Shown one piece after another: positions 9,064 to 19,224 of a stretch of DNA of 64,000 nucleotides. Location: contig NBIV01000051.1 of assembly GCA_003194525.1 (NCBI GenBank), positions 124,001-188,000 on the forward strand, written 5' to 3'. Under the pieces are notes generated by a model, which made no database searches, was not told the DNA's origin, and saw nothing but the letters and a program-made list of their open reading frames with translations. The first letter of the stretch is position 1; the number at the start of each line of letters is the position of its first letter. The position numbers and the translations under genes are program-made. This DNA comes from Gracilariopsis chorda (taxonomy: Eukaryota > Rhodophyta > Florideophyceae > Gracilariales > Gracilariaceae).

Positions 9064-9871
9064 TGTGGTGCAATGCCCCAAAAGGGAAAAACACCGAAAG
9101 ACGTCCGGGATCTTCCTCTCACGAGGTGAACCCAGTTGGGTAGAGCCCTCCCAGAGGTGTCACGGCGAAGCCGGTTTGTAAGACCAGGGACACCTGTCGC
9201 GACTCGCGCAGGGAGGTGAAGGCGAAGAATCGGTATCCGCGTGAGCGGGGTGTGATCCTCAGTAGAGGTATGTTTCCACGTAAGTGGGGGTGTGTGAGCG
9301 GATGCGCACACGAGGGCCGCGGATAGCGGGAGGTGCTACCCTAAAAAGGGGAAAGAGGAAGGACGAAGTGGGTCGCGAGAGCGACGAGTAGATACGGCAA
9401 TGCCGGTGGACAGGACTCCCTATACAGGGCGAAACACCAATATGATTGGAACAATTAGTACTCCCAATGATGGGTCTCCTTTAGATGTGCAAGGGGGGTG
9501 AACTTCCGTACACTACGGTGCTTCCCTCCAAGGAGGAGTTGAGAACACGCGGAGGCGGTAAAGCTCAGAGCCAATTCCCCAGGTTGGGGTCCCTTGTTGG
9601 GGAAGGTTTACTGGTGCGACGGCAGTGCGCCGTCGCACTAAGTACTAGCTTCCCAGAAATGGGTGTGAAAATAATAAATAAAATTAACTAAAATACTCCA
9701 CATTCCGTGGCAACATCCACTACTGTGGCCAACCGCCAATTGACCCAAAACCGTGTCCCACGTGTCCATACCCACCATTGTGGGGCGTAGTTCATATACA
9801 CACTACACAACCGATAATATCGGGAAAGCGTTCAAGTACCCAGAATCCCTCCCTGAGGGCGTTGCACTTCA
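9064..9871 (-). repeat. 5' LTR of element B1 (808 bp)
   Basis: TG..CA segment with imperfect inverted ends (TGTGGTGCAATGCCC against the reverse-complemented right end TGAAGTGCAACGCCC). It aligns along its length with the B2 LTRs at 35199-36008 and 45706-46516. An AT-rich run at 9668-9695 and a TATATGA-type motif at 9790-9801 (minus strand) are candidate promoter or poly(A) elements. A perfect 10-bp-stem hairpin lies at 9614-9640. Nearly the whole LTR is made of short palindromes. Confidence 0.9.
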
Positions 9872-10558
9872 GTGAGAAAAGAGATCATTGCTGTGTTTGG
9901 TTTCCCTCGTATCGTGGTGTCGGACAATGCTACATGCTTCACTTCTAAGTCACTCGTCTCATTCATGGAGGACCATGGTATCAAATGGAAAACGGTCTTG
10001 GCGTACGCCCCAATGTCCAATGGCCGAGCTGAAAGGATGGTTGGTACTCTGAAAAGAGCAATAGGAAAGAAAGCTCTGGATAATCGTTCAAGTTGGGACG
10101 AACACCTGCCTTCGGTTCTGTACGGATACCGGCGCAGACATCTTGCCAGTGGGATCTCTCCGTTCGAGTTGCTTTACGGCGTGAAACCACGTATGACCTC
10201 CGATGAAGGTGGTGTCGTGGCACGAGTTGGGGACTCCTCCGACCGGTTCCGCTCAGTGGAGCTGCTCGCATCAAGGAATCATAGAGCTAAACGTTCTGCT
10301 CAGAGGCCTTTGAAGGAAGTCGATGCAGTCTCCCTTACGAAGTTTGAAGTCGGTGATCTGGTCCTTGTGGCTCGTGGAAAGGCCCTGAACACTACCGTGA
10401 AATGGCCTGCTTTTTCCTCTAAGTACTTTGGCCCATGTCGTGTGGTGAGGGCTCACCATCCAAAGTACACGTCGGTTTCTCCACACAACCGGTACACTCG
10501 CCATGGAATACACGCCCGTCGTTTGAAGAAGTATATTGCGCGCCCGATGGAAGGTTAG
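9872..10558 (+). pseudogene. integrase C-terminal part of Ty3/gypsy element I, cut by B1
   Basis: 228 codons open in plus orientation, starting directly at the B1 LTR edge. The second catalytic Asp (VVSDNATCFTS) and the Glu (NGRAERMVGTLKRA) of a DDE integrase core are visible, then YGYRRR and SPFELLYG typical of Ty3/gypsy integrases. After these comes an SH3-like or GPY/F-type end (FSSKYFGPCRVV). The zinc finger and first Asp are missing because B1 inserted there. The stop is at 10556 and no chromodomain follows, unlike B and E, so this is a different lineage. Its codon pattern lacks the micro-palindromes of B. The rest of the element would lie left of B1, outside the window. Confidence 0.85.
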
Positions 10559-10600
10559 GTTTTCAGGTTGCCGCGGCGTGGCAACCCTTGAGGTTGGGGT

Positions 10601-11667
10601 TGTGTCGGTCGCTAATGTTGCAGAATGTGCCAGAAATTGCTGGAACACACGTGTAGAATGTTCCAGTAGTGTCTAGCACATTGCACGCTTTGTTGGCCCA
10701 GCAAAGACTACAGTATTTTAGTGATGCTGGCGCAAATTGTCGCTTTATTATTGGTTAGTGTGCAGCTCCAGAGGTCTCTAGAAGCCAATGGAGTAACCTA
10801 GACGCACACATGAGTAACTAGCAAGTAGAAATGCGTATTTGGCTCGTTTGTAGTGCCTCTAAACACTATAAAAAGAGGTTCTGAGCTTCGGACTTTGGTC
10901 TGAACTCACCTCAATAATCGACCAACATCTAAGCCCCACCCCCTATCAACCTTCAGCCACTTCAACTATCATCAACAAACAGTGAGGCGTTCGCCACTGG
11001 ATAAAGGGCTTCTATTGAGGCGTGTGCCGCTAGTTTTCCAATAGGGTGGGGAAGTACCGTCGCTAAGACCGGTTGAAGCGCCTTAGGCGTGGACGGGAGA
11101 CGGGTAGTGTGTACCAAAGTTGTTTCTGTCGTCTGTGAGCCCCACCGGAGCTTTGCTCGGATAACGGTGTCGGTCGAAAGACCTGGTGATTTCCGGACGG
11201 AAGTACTTGACGGGAAGCTATCCGCAGGCGACGTGCCGTGCAACCTTTCCTGCAAAGGGCCAGCTTGGGTATAGAGTGAAAGCATATCCCGCTGTAAGTA
11301 GCTCTCCTCGGGAAGCCCTGTAAGGATTGTATGCGCCTGCTTCTGGTTAGTGCAGAGGTAGGTAGGCTGCAGAATTCACTTCACATCCGGAGTGTCTGAC
11401 CGGAAGCCGAGGGTCTGACCCTTAGTGATCCTTGACATAATTCTTGGGTTGAGCGCCGTTTCAACAAAGAAGTTAAGAAGTTTTATTTGGGGGTTGAGCC
11501 TGTTGCTCTCCCTAGTGTTGTTTTATTTTATCGAGTGGGTTTAATTCTTTTGATCCCACTGTTTTCAACTTGTTTTGGGGCTTTTAGCTACGAAGAGCAC
11601 CCTTTTTGCTTTTATTATTACAACTTTTTGGCCCCCTGCGTCACCGTCCCGTGATGGCGCCCACACA
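10601..11667 (+). repeat. probable 3' LTR of element I
   Basis: A 3' LTR is expected just after the integrase stop. A purine-rich tract (AGGTTGGGG) ends at about 10599, and a TGTGT start at 10601 pairs with an ACACA end at 11667, giving about 1.07 kb. TATAAAAAG at 10866-10874 is a good core promoter. No second copy is in the window to confirm either edge, so both borders are tentative. No supported coding region lies inside. Confidence 0.4.
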
Positions 11668-12166
11668 TATATAGACCTTTTTTTCGCACGCACGCGGCCT
11701 TGAGTATTACAGTGTACGCGCCACGGTTATTTAGAGGGTTCCAATTTTAGTTGAGCAGACGTGACAAGCTTGAGGTTGATGAATGATGCAAATTTGCACA
11801 AAGCTTGCGTTAGCTAACGGCTAACTGTAAGAACAGAGCTTCCCTAATTATAGTAAAATAATTTCATTACCTCCGACCAATAAACGCAGGTCAAGAGTCA
11901 CCAGATCAAATACAATTCGTAGACAAGTAATCGGCGTGGTGCCACCTATCTAGAGCTATAATACCAAGGGTTCCCTTCGGTATATCTTTTTGACTGCTAA
12001 CAGTGTACATGTATGTGTGGCTGTAAGCCGTACTTGCGTTGGCGCTCCCGTTCGGACAGAAGCTTCTCAGCTTCTGTTCTAGACCGTTTCGCTAGTTAAC
12101 ACAATTTCATTTAGGCTAGCTATTCAACCGTATCGGATCCTACTTCGCACCAAGACATAGACAAAG
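11668..12166. other. intergenic, nothing recognised
   Basis: AT-richer than the elements on the left. No coding region, LTR edge or RNA gene could be supported here. Confidence 0.5.
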
Positions 12167-12772
12167 TTGAAGATTAGCAGTAAAGGGAAACACGGTTGTC
12201 AGTGTCCGGCTGCGTACAGAGGCTGTTGTCAGCTCTGGTCTCCGAAGTCTATTCTACTCTTTACGTTTAGTATCCTACGACAGCTCGGAAACTACCGTTT
12301 ACCGATTGCGCTTATCGCCGTGCCAGTGCAAAAGAGCCCGTCATCGGAGAGATCGTCAAACAGATCTCAGTCTCGTACAGCAGCTGCAGATATCTACGAA
12401 TCTGCACTTCACGCCCCTCGCATCAAGAAGCTTCGTGTATGGTTTCTTTTGCTTCGCAAGAGCTCAAAATTGGTGCCTGCCTTAAATCCCAGCACTGACA
12501 AAAAGCAGGCGCATTCCGTTTCACCTACCTCAGCGCACGTGGAACATCTCCCGATGTCCATCAATTCCTTTTTTTGTGATCACATGTCAAATCGCACGCC
12601 TTCCCATCAATTCACCTCCCGCCAGCGTGACCGGAGTGTGCATCGTCCCCCTATGGACAAGAGCGCTGCAACACGTCTCCGCCACTTACTGGTCTTCAGC
12701 TTGTTGCTATCTGCAACGATCGCGATGGTCTTGCTGGTGTGGTGGAGCGCGTCTCACACGGATTTCAGATAG
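12167..12772 (+). CDS. hypothetical protein with a C-terminal membrane segment (doubtful)
   Basis: An open frame of 201 codons in host DNA between element I and the bZIP gene, convergent with the latter. It begins with TTG rather than ATG; the first in-frame ATG would leave only about 70 residues. The end contains a hydrophobic run (LLVFSLLLSATIAMVLLVWW) followed by six polar residues, the layout of a tail-anchored protein. There is no family motif, and the frame could be chance or one exon of a spliced gene. I do not assign a function. Confidence 0.2.
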   Translation: MKISSKGKHGCQCPAAYRGCCQLWSPKSILLFTFSILRQLGNYRLPIALIAVPVQKSPSSERSSNRSQSRTAAADIYESALHAPRIKKLRVWFLLLRKSSKLVPALNPSTDKKQAHSVSPTSAHVEHLPMSINSFFCDHMSNRTPSHQFTSRQRDRSVHRPPMDKSAATRLRHLLVFSLLLSATIAMVLLVWWSASHTDFR

Positions 12773-12941
12773 ACGTCTAACAATGAACACAGCAAGTACC
12801 GCACTCAACGGATTTATGCTTCTGATGCAAACGTGCTTGGCAAGCGAGAGGCCAGTGAATGATCTAGCTGGCCCTGCAAAATTGGCATACTTCCTTTTGC
12901 CTTCGGTGATACCTTTGGTTCGTTTGTACACTGCAAACGAG

Positions 12942-14507
12942 TCAAGCCCGTTCAAAAGATCTTCTCGTATTATTTTTCCGCCATTCGGCAGAATCCCACG
13001 TGCTGGGTCGTGGGATATCCGAGTGCTCATTCTCATCTTCTCCATTCTTAATCTTAGCATCTTTCAGTTGACGTGACAGTCTGTGGATCTGCATGTCTCG
13101 ATCCACCACTTTTCTCTGAAGCTCTTTCATCTGGTGCAAAATCTTTGACTCGAGCTCAATGCGCTGTCTCACTGTTCTAAGTTGGCTCAACTGCATCATT
13201 GCATTCTCCCTTGAAAGTATTTCTACTCGTCGCTCAATCTCCTTAATATGCTGCTTCTTTCGTTCGCGACTAGCAGCAGCACTCTGCCGGTTGCGTTCCG
13301 CACGCACGGCCTTTTTTACCTCAGCATCTTCAGGTGCTTCGGGTTTCCGCTTAGATGAAGGAGAAAGCTGTTCAGCAACTTGTTCCTCTTGTTCAAGCTT
13401 GAGTTGAACTGGTACGCCGCCAACATTTGCAATGACATTGGAATGCTTGACGACAGCAGGATTACCAGTAGCAGATACAACAGGAAAAAGATGCTGCACA
13501 ATGTTTCCACCTGCGTTTGACGACGAAGACGCTGCAGAGGGCGGTTGGGTCTGATATACAGAGGGTGGCACCTTTGAAACATTTATGGCATCTTCTATTG
13601 CTTCAGCATTTAGCCGCTTCCGACTGGCAGTTCTAAACGGTGCCGGTTGGGGTTGCAAGCAGCCCGCGGGACCGGGAACAGTTCTCTCTACCGGTCGCAC
13701 GGCGGACGAAGGCGTCATGCGTGTGGATTGTAGAGCAGTGACACGAGACTGTGTACAGGGCACATTCTGACGCATAACGACAGGTTTTCGTTGCGGAAAA
13801 CGTGTGCGCTGCCTTGCAAGCGCTGCATATTGCGGGTGCGAGTGAATAGTGTTGGCGGTAGCAGCAGCTGCAGCAGCTGCAGCTGCGACGGCGGCAACGG
13901 CAGCTGAATCATTCAGTGTTGTCGACGGGGGGTGTCGCTGAGATGCACCAAGTCGCGCTTGAGGCGGAAAATAAGGGCGAAGCAAACGGTTTTGTTGGTT
14001 TAGCGGATTAGCGTTAGATATTGCTCGGGCTTGCCGCAAGACGGCCATGAGCGCGGGGTTGGAGGAAGGAAGCGAGTTTTGTACAGATGATGGGATTGCA
14101 TTCATGGCCGGAGGGGGGCCTTGAGGGATAAGCGGCACTGGCGGTACAAGGCCTGCTGTGGGAGCAGCTGCTTGGCTCGACACGGAACTGGCGGGCTGCG
14201 CAACTTGATCCAAGGCCAGTGGGGAGGAGGTGGTGAAAGGTGTTGGTGCAGGAGATACGGCGGCGACCTGTGGTGGGGCCGCGGGTACGGTGGAGTCAAT
14301 GACATCTGACAGTGCAACGGTGACGTCGAGGGTAGGAAGGTCGTTTGAATTGGTGTGGTCTTGGGCGAGGAGAGCGGTGAACACATCGGGAGCGTTGTAC
14401 TTTAGATAGTTGAGGAGTTCGGGGTTGATTTCGTTGAGCAGATCTGCGGTAGGGATGTCACCGAGTTGGCTGTCATTGAGGGTCGGTGAATTTGTCAAAC
14501 TGAACAT
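12942..14507 (-). CDS. bZIP transcription factor
   Basis: 521 residues without an intron. The start is the first in-frame ATG at 14507 (MFSLTNSPTLND); the frame continues 5' to 14873 without an ATG, so this start is favoured. Residues 1-60 are acidic/Leu-rich (DLLNEINPELLNYLKYNAPD), resembling an activation segment. The middle is Pro/Gln/Ala-rich with a poly-Ala run near 13860-13900. The bZIP starts near residue 398: basic region with the invariant N-x7-R spacing (NRQSAAASRERKK), then a coiled coil to about residue 485 with leucine, isoleucine and valine heptads. It should bind DNA as a dimer in the nucleus. The target is unknown. This is the clearest intact host gene in the window. Confidence 0.88.
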   Translation of the reverse strand: MFSLTNSPTLNDSQLGDIPTADLLNEINPELLNYLKYNAPDVFTALLAQDHTNSNDLPTLDVTVALSDVIDSTVPAAPPQVAAVSPAPTPFTTSSPLALDQVAQPASSVSSQAAAPTAGLVPPVPLIPQGPPPAMNAIPSSVQNSLPSSNPALMAVLRQARAISNANPLNQQNRLLRPYFPPQARLGASQRHPPSTTLNDSAAVAAVAAAAAAAAATANTIHSHPQYAALARQRTRFPQRKPVVMRQNVPCTQSRVTALQSTRMTPSSAVRPVERTVPGPAGCLQPQPAPFRTASRKRLNAEAIEDAINVSKVPPSVYQTQPPSAASSSSNAGGNIVQHLFPVVSATGNPAVVKHSNVIANVGGVPVQLKLEQEEQVAEQLSPSSKRKPEAPEDAEVKKAVRAERNRQSAAASRERKKQHIKEIERRVEILSRENAMMQLSQLRTVRQRIELESKILHQMKELQRKVVDRDMQIHRLSRQLKDAKIKNGEDENEHSDIPRPSTWDSAEWRKNNTRRSFERA

Positions 14508-16928
14508 AGATAGGCACTGGGACGCTGACAAGAGGATGAGCTGTTGTGTTGACAACGAAGTGAATTGGGCACAGGAGAATGGCGTCTCGTTTAATGATAT
14601 GTGCGAAGCGGGAATTGCACGGTCGCAGCGAGAACGGCGGACTGATACGGAGGTTGTGGGGGCCAAAGGTCGTGCTATGGGACGCTGAGCGGAGCACGAG
14701 AGGGGAAGAGGGGGTTGGCGCCGAAGCGCGGGAAGAAAGAGAAAGCCCGAATGCCACGAATGAGGTGGCGTTGTGCAAAGGTAGCGAACGCTATGAGCGG
14801 CTGTGGCATGTGGCCACGCGGAGTGGCACGGCGCGCGACGCGTGAGTGAGTGAGGCGAGAGGCCGCACTGCACTGATTGGCTGTGACACCGCGCATTACA
14901 GCCGGAGAAGGCGCCTGGTGCGCTCGTCGCGCCAATGGCAATGGCGCATGTGACTGTAAGTGGTCGCGAGACTCAGAAGTAGATATTTGTGCGTCGAGAC
15001 TTCGGTGATGAGCCTCTCCGAGTAGGAGCCTCTCAGAGTATCCGCCGTGGCCCTGATTGCTCGCCAGATCGACGGGAACCGCCGATCCTCGACCGCTTCC
15101 GTCCCTTTCTTGTTGCGCTGCATTCTCGTGGGCCGTGGAACGGCCTGCGACTTGGCTCGGCGGAGAGACACAGTGCCCTGGATACGATCACTGACACTGC
15201 AATTTGATTCCGCCTGACTCTCGCAAGTGTTGTTCGTAATCCAAACGTGTAGGATGAGAAATTGATTTGGTCGCAATTGCAAAACTTGCATTCCATCCAA
15301 ACTTGATTTTAGCTGTTGCGGCGCAACGACCAGACAGCGTTTAAAGAATATTCGTTGATGTAACTTAGCTATACAGGTTGCATACGACAGGTTGGAAGAC
15401 ACGCCACAGGTCAAGTCACTGTATATATCTATCTCCGACTGCTTGTGGTCGAGGCGTGTCCAGACAAATATATGTCTATCGTCGAACGTGCGCTTCATGT
15501 CTTCAATAGCTCTATTCTTGCGGCCGAATGTTTCTATCAATACGTTGCAGCTCACAGCGAAATCAGTTTGGATGGATGGAACCAGCTTTCGTCTTGAGAT
15601 TACGCACCTGAAACTGAAGACGGGCGCCACAAGTCTAACACGCTTGTTGCGTGCTGAGCCGCACCACGTACGTCACAACGCGCGGTTCTGCGTCTGACTT
15701 TGCTTGTACTGCTAATGCGGGCTTCGAAATGCATTGATTACTGCCGCGTGGGGGTGATTGTACATATTTGCATGTGCTCTGCGACGACTTGTTCGTCAGC
15801 GCTGGCCTCATGATGCCAGCAACACGCCATGCGAGCGTCGTGGCCAGCTCTGAGCACACTTACGATTCTTTCTTTTCATCATCATGTTCAACCGTGAGTA
15901 GCGTAACGTGGGCTTGTTGTTTCAACTTGTTCAAAACTAAAGCGCTAAGGCATGTTGCACCATTCATCGGTCGCGGTTTTCTGCTCCCGAACTCCGTTCT
16001 GGAACGGTAAAGGTTTACCACCTTCCAACCGGTACCACATACCGCACTTTAAAATTTAGTCCAGTTAAGGCTGATTCCGAGCATATTCAAGCTCCAGTCT
16101 ATCACTGTAATACAGTAGCTGCGTGCGTTTTTGTAGGTCACTCGTAACATACAGAGACCCATTGACTTCACATTTCCGCTTTTTATCATCGACAGCATCC
16201 CATCTGCAACTGTACGCCATGACACGGCACGTATCCATGGCGTTGTCGGAAGTTCGAACTGCTGTCACGCGTGCGCACAGCGGACGACTCGAAAGGTCAA
16301 TTTCTTGAATCCAATAAGCCAACTGCTAAAAAGCAGCGCAAATGCAATCATTTCGTCGGCAAGCTATCTATTGGCTGTCAAACAGAATTTCAGTAGTCAA
16401 AAGAGTATAAGAAAAGCGACGACGACATAGAAGTACAGAGAAGAATTAGTGCCTCTCACGCACAGGTTGTGGGCAATCGCTGACAACGACACACCACCTT
16501 ACTACCACACTATAGATCTTGCCAAACCCCGACTCGCTCGACGTCTAGGACGCGAACTCAGACAAACCCCCTATCTCTGAGCTTCACGTGAGCGCGCTAC
16601 TCACAGGCAATGACTCCCAACACTCCACAAACACAACTCAACACATCATCACACCCATCACAGCCATGAAATCAGACTAAACACCAAACATACCCGATCT
16701 AGATACAGTGAGTGCATGCAGAAATTCCATGTCGGTCATTCGGTCAAATATTTGGCGGGGACCTCATGCGATTCAGAAATACATACATCACCGAACGCGC
16801 CAAATAATGGCGCGAAGCCCTCAACCGATACATCATGTCCCTTGTCCCTACGCACTCCATGTAGATCACTGCCTATCAATCTCAGCATCTCACTGAAAAC
16901 AACCTGACTTGCAACGTGCAGTTTTGCA
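14508..16928. other. bZIP upstream region and intergenic DNA, no supported gene
   Basis: GC-rich near 14.6-15.0 kb, probably 5' UTR and promoter of the bZIP gene. CCAAT-type motifs (GATTGGCTG near 14875, GCCAATGG near 14931) lie in the interval. The longest frame (14896-15630, minus, 244 codons) shows no domain, no compositional signal and no homolog I recognise, so I do not call it a gene. The stretch 15.7-16.9 kb may contain the left end of the Harbinger element, but I could not find terminal inverted repeats by eye. Confidence 0.45.
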
Positions 16929-17792
16929 ATGAATACCCCGACATCCACCATTGTTGATATAAACCATCAAATTGCGCCCCATCAGTGTCCACCGCAACAA
17001 AATTCGTCGTTACTACCTGTCGCTCCAGCACGTCTTCCCGTTGTCACATCTCAAAACCAACAAAGAAAAGCGACAAAAAAGAACACAAAAGGTCGTACAG
17101 GAGCCCCGAACTATAATGAAGATGACATTACTGCTCTTTTAGATATCTTTGAACGGATTGAACCAATAGATGCAAACATGTGGGCCATAGTAGCGGAACA
17201 GTTCGACATCTGGCGCAAGAGCAGTGACAGACCTTTCAGGGACCACGATTCTCTCAAGAACAAATTTGACAAGCTCTGCAACTCTACAAAGCCTACCGGT
17301 GATCCTTTGTGTCCCGCTAATGTGCAAAGAGCTAAACATATTGCTCGAGATATTCAAGCAACAATTGGAGCCAAACTGCTTGAAGAAAGAAGTGACGACG
17401 AGGATGAAGGCATCTCTGCAAAGAAATATGTCGAAAGCGAAAAGAACGTGGCGGGAGTTGGACCGCGTGAGAAACTTCGACCAGTTGCGTTTGCTGGGTT
17501 ACACGGTAAGAAGCTGAAGACGGAAGATACGCTGGTAACAAGCGTGGAGTCTATGTCGCAGTTTATGGGTGTCATTGCGAAGTCATTTTCTTCAGGCTCC
17601 GATGCTGCTTCGAGCTCTTGCGACCAACAAGCAGTCATGTCCAGCGTGCTCAAGAGCGAAATGGATTTATTTCGTAAGGAAGTAACGAAGAGCATCAGCG
17701 ACACAAGGGAGATGCTGTGTGGCGTCAACAACACTCTAAACCTACTGGTTGGGAAACTCTCCGCGGTCAACCCAGAAAGAAATGATCAGTAA
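16929..17792 (+). CDS. DUF6818 / Myb-SANT-like protein of a Harbinger element
   Basis: 287 residues from ATG at 16929. Residues about 55-150 match the DUF6818 pattern as I remember it: APNYNEDDITALLDIFERI, a conserved Trp in MWAIVAEQFD, HDSLKNKFDKL, then KPTGDPLCP and RAKHIARDIQ. This is a trihelix/SANT-like fold used for DNA binding. The C-terminal half is acidic, then has a heptad-rich segment (LFRKEVTKSISDTREMLCGV), probably a coiled coil. It lies tail to tail with the transposase gene and the frame is intact. A domesticated host regulator is possible, but the neighbour makes the transposon role more likely. Confidence 0.75.
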   Translation: MNTPTSTIVDINHQIAPHQCPPQQNSSLLPVAPARLPVVTSQNQQRKATKKNTKGRTGAPNYNEDDITALLDIFERIEPIDANMWAIVAEQFDIWRKSSDRPFRDHDSLKNKFDKLCNSTKPTGDPLCPANVQRAKHIARDIQATIGAKLLEERSDDEDEGISAKKYVESEKNVAGVGPREKLRPVAFAGLHGKKLKTEDTLVTSVESMSQFMGVIAKSFSSGSDAASSSCDQQAVMSSVLKSEMDLFRKEVTKSISDTREMLCGVNNTLNLLVGKLSAVNPERNDQ

Positions 17793-17894
17793 TGCAACTG
17801 AACAAGACGGCGATTCATCTGTTTGGTTTTCCGCTCGCAAGCTCGCATTTGCGGACTTTAGTCCTCGAGCTGCGCCCCGCGCGAGCAAAGCGCA

Positions 17895-19099
17895 TCACTC
17901 GGAAGGGTTGTAGGTGCTGGCAATTCGGTTCCTTCCCAACGTGCGTGTTCGAAAATTAAACAGCCGTACGCACAACTCCAGTATAATCCCACGCCGTATT
18001 GCGTCTGATGTTAGCGTAGCGCTAAGACGATTAAAAGGACCTTTGAGACCCCGAATTCCCCATTCTGCGCTTTGCCTTTCGCTTGGTAGGATGCGCTGCA
18101 GAATGAGATCAATCGCGGCTAGCTGCTCTGACTGCAGTATATCACTCGTTTCGTTCATTTTGCGTGTGCGAAAGATCTTTCCGTTGGTGCATCTCGTATT
18201 GTTTACGAATGCAGAGTCTCCAAGAATTGCCATCCCTGGAGGGGTTCTTTCATCACTTAGTTGTTTATGATACAGTCCAGAGACCGATGCAATCCTTGTG
18301 TCATGCCAGCTTCCAGGATAATCTATGGCCGCATGTATGATCTCGCCATAAAAGTTAAATACAAACAAGTTGGTGACCTCTTCTTGTTGCGTGTAGCCCT
18401 CGATGAACGCGTTTTGTAAGTTGGGGTCTCCATAGTTTTGGCACCGAAATCGACCTCCGTCTGTGATACCAAATACCCCCTCTAACAGTAGGCCAATTTT
18501 CTATTGTTACGAAGTAAAGAAGCAGATGACTTTTGCTCTTCAACAGTTGGCCAGTGAACGTAAAATTTGTTCGCCTCAGGAAGCTTCGTCGCTTTTAGAA
18601 GCACAAATAAAGAGTAGTCGACCCATACACTTAGAGTTGAAGGTACAATACCAAAGAAAGGACACAGCTGGTACGCTTTGCCTCCGGTTTTCAAATACGC
18701 AAGTGCCAACGCAAGCAAGTCAACGGACGACAGCAGAGCCTTTCTTCCTCTTTTGGACTGAGTCCTTCTGTAAGGGCTGCCAGAAGTTGTTGTCAAGCGA
18801 GCTTTGACAAATAGAGGAAGAAGCTTTTGTGTGTAGATTGATCTTGTAAAGTTGGTAGTGACGATGAAGTCTGAATCACAACCATGTTGTAGCACTTTCT
18901 GCCAAGGAGTGAGCTGTTTGGTGGTCTTTGGATGTATCAACCCTTTACGGGTATGGTGGGCTGCGGTATGTGTCCGTTCATACGTTCCGCGGTTTGCATT
19001 GCGTTTCTTGATGATCAAAGTGACGCTTAGAGCGGCAGTATCCGCAGCTACACAAGCTGCTATTGCGGCTTTTCGAAGTCTCATGTTCATGATGGACAT
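17895..19099 (-). pseudogene. PIF/Harbinger transposase (DDE_Tnp_4 type), one frameshift
   Basis: Starts with ATG at 19099. The N-terminal frame contains KRGRKALLSSVDLLALALAYL and CPFFGIVPSTLSVWV, the helix-turn-helix-like region typical of the family. At about 18482 the frame hits TAG and continues one base out of phase. It then shows ITDGGRF (first Asp), FYGEIIHAAIDYPGSWHD, LGDSAFV (second Asp) and SAEWGIRGLKGPFNRL (Glu). All three catalytic acids are therefore present in about 400 codons, with a single lesion. It ends at 17895, close to the convergent DUF6818 gene. A recently dead copy, or a sequencing error, would explain this. Confidence 0.8.
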
Positions 19100-19224
19100 G
19101 AGACATCAACTGGCGGGCGGTCTGGTGGTCTGAATCGACCCTTCGAGGCCCGGTTCTATCTGCCAAATTTGGAGCAGCGCATGCCAAATGAGTTACGACT
19201 TGGCTCCTTATTATTGGTGCAATT

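Larger units (their letters stand above)
1606..9871 (-). mobile_element. Ty3/gypsy chromovirus element B1, 3'-truncated by element A
   Basis: Contains, right to left, the 5' LTR (9064-9871), primer site, complete gag, and pol up to the tail after integrase. Compared with sister element B2, B1 stops just before the chromodomain, exactly where the LTR of A begins. Its chromodomain, any antisense ORF and 3' LTR must lie beyond A, left of the window. On the right, the LTR abuts the middle of an unrelated integrase on the plus strand, so B1 jumped into element I. gag is intact and pol carries one single-base frameshift. Confidence 0.85.
16929..19099. mobile_element. PIF/Harbinger-like DNA transposon, coding pair
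   Basis: Two convergent genes about 100 bp apart: a DUF6818/Myb-like protein on plus and a DDE nuclease on minus. PIF/Harbinger elements characteristically carry such a pair, in which the Myb-like partner takes the transposase into the nucleus and to the element ends. The outer borders are not placed, because no convincing terminal inverted repeat or 3-bp TWA target duplication was seen at 16.3-16.9 kb or 19.1-19.25 kb. Element G starts right after the transposase gene. Confidence 0.7.

Noticed and set aside
9872-10985. GTGAG at 9872 and again near 10981 as a target duplication
   Set aside because: The two sites do not flank one element; 9872 is the right flank of B1, whose left flank is outside the window. 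Chance match.
14896-15630. 244-codon minus-strand frame upstream of the bZIP gene
   Set aside because: No recognisable domain, no composition bias, and it lies in the likely promoter and upstream region. Insufficient support.
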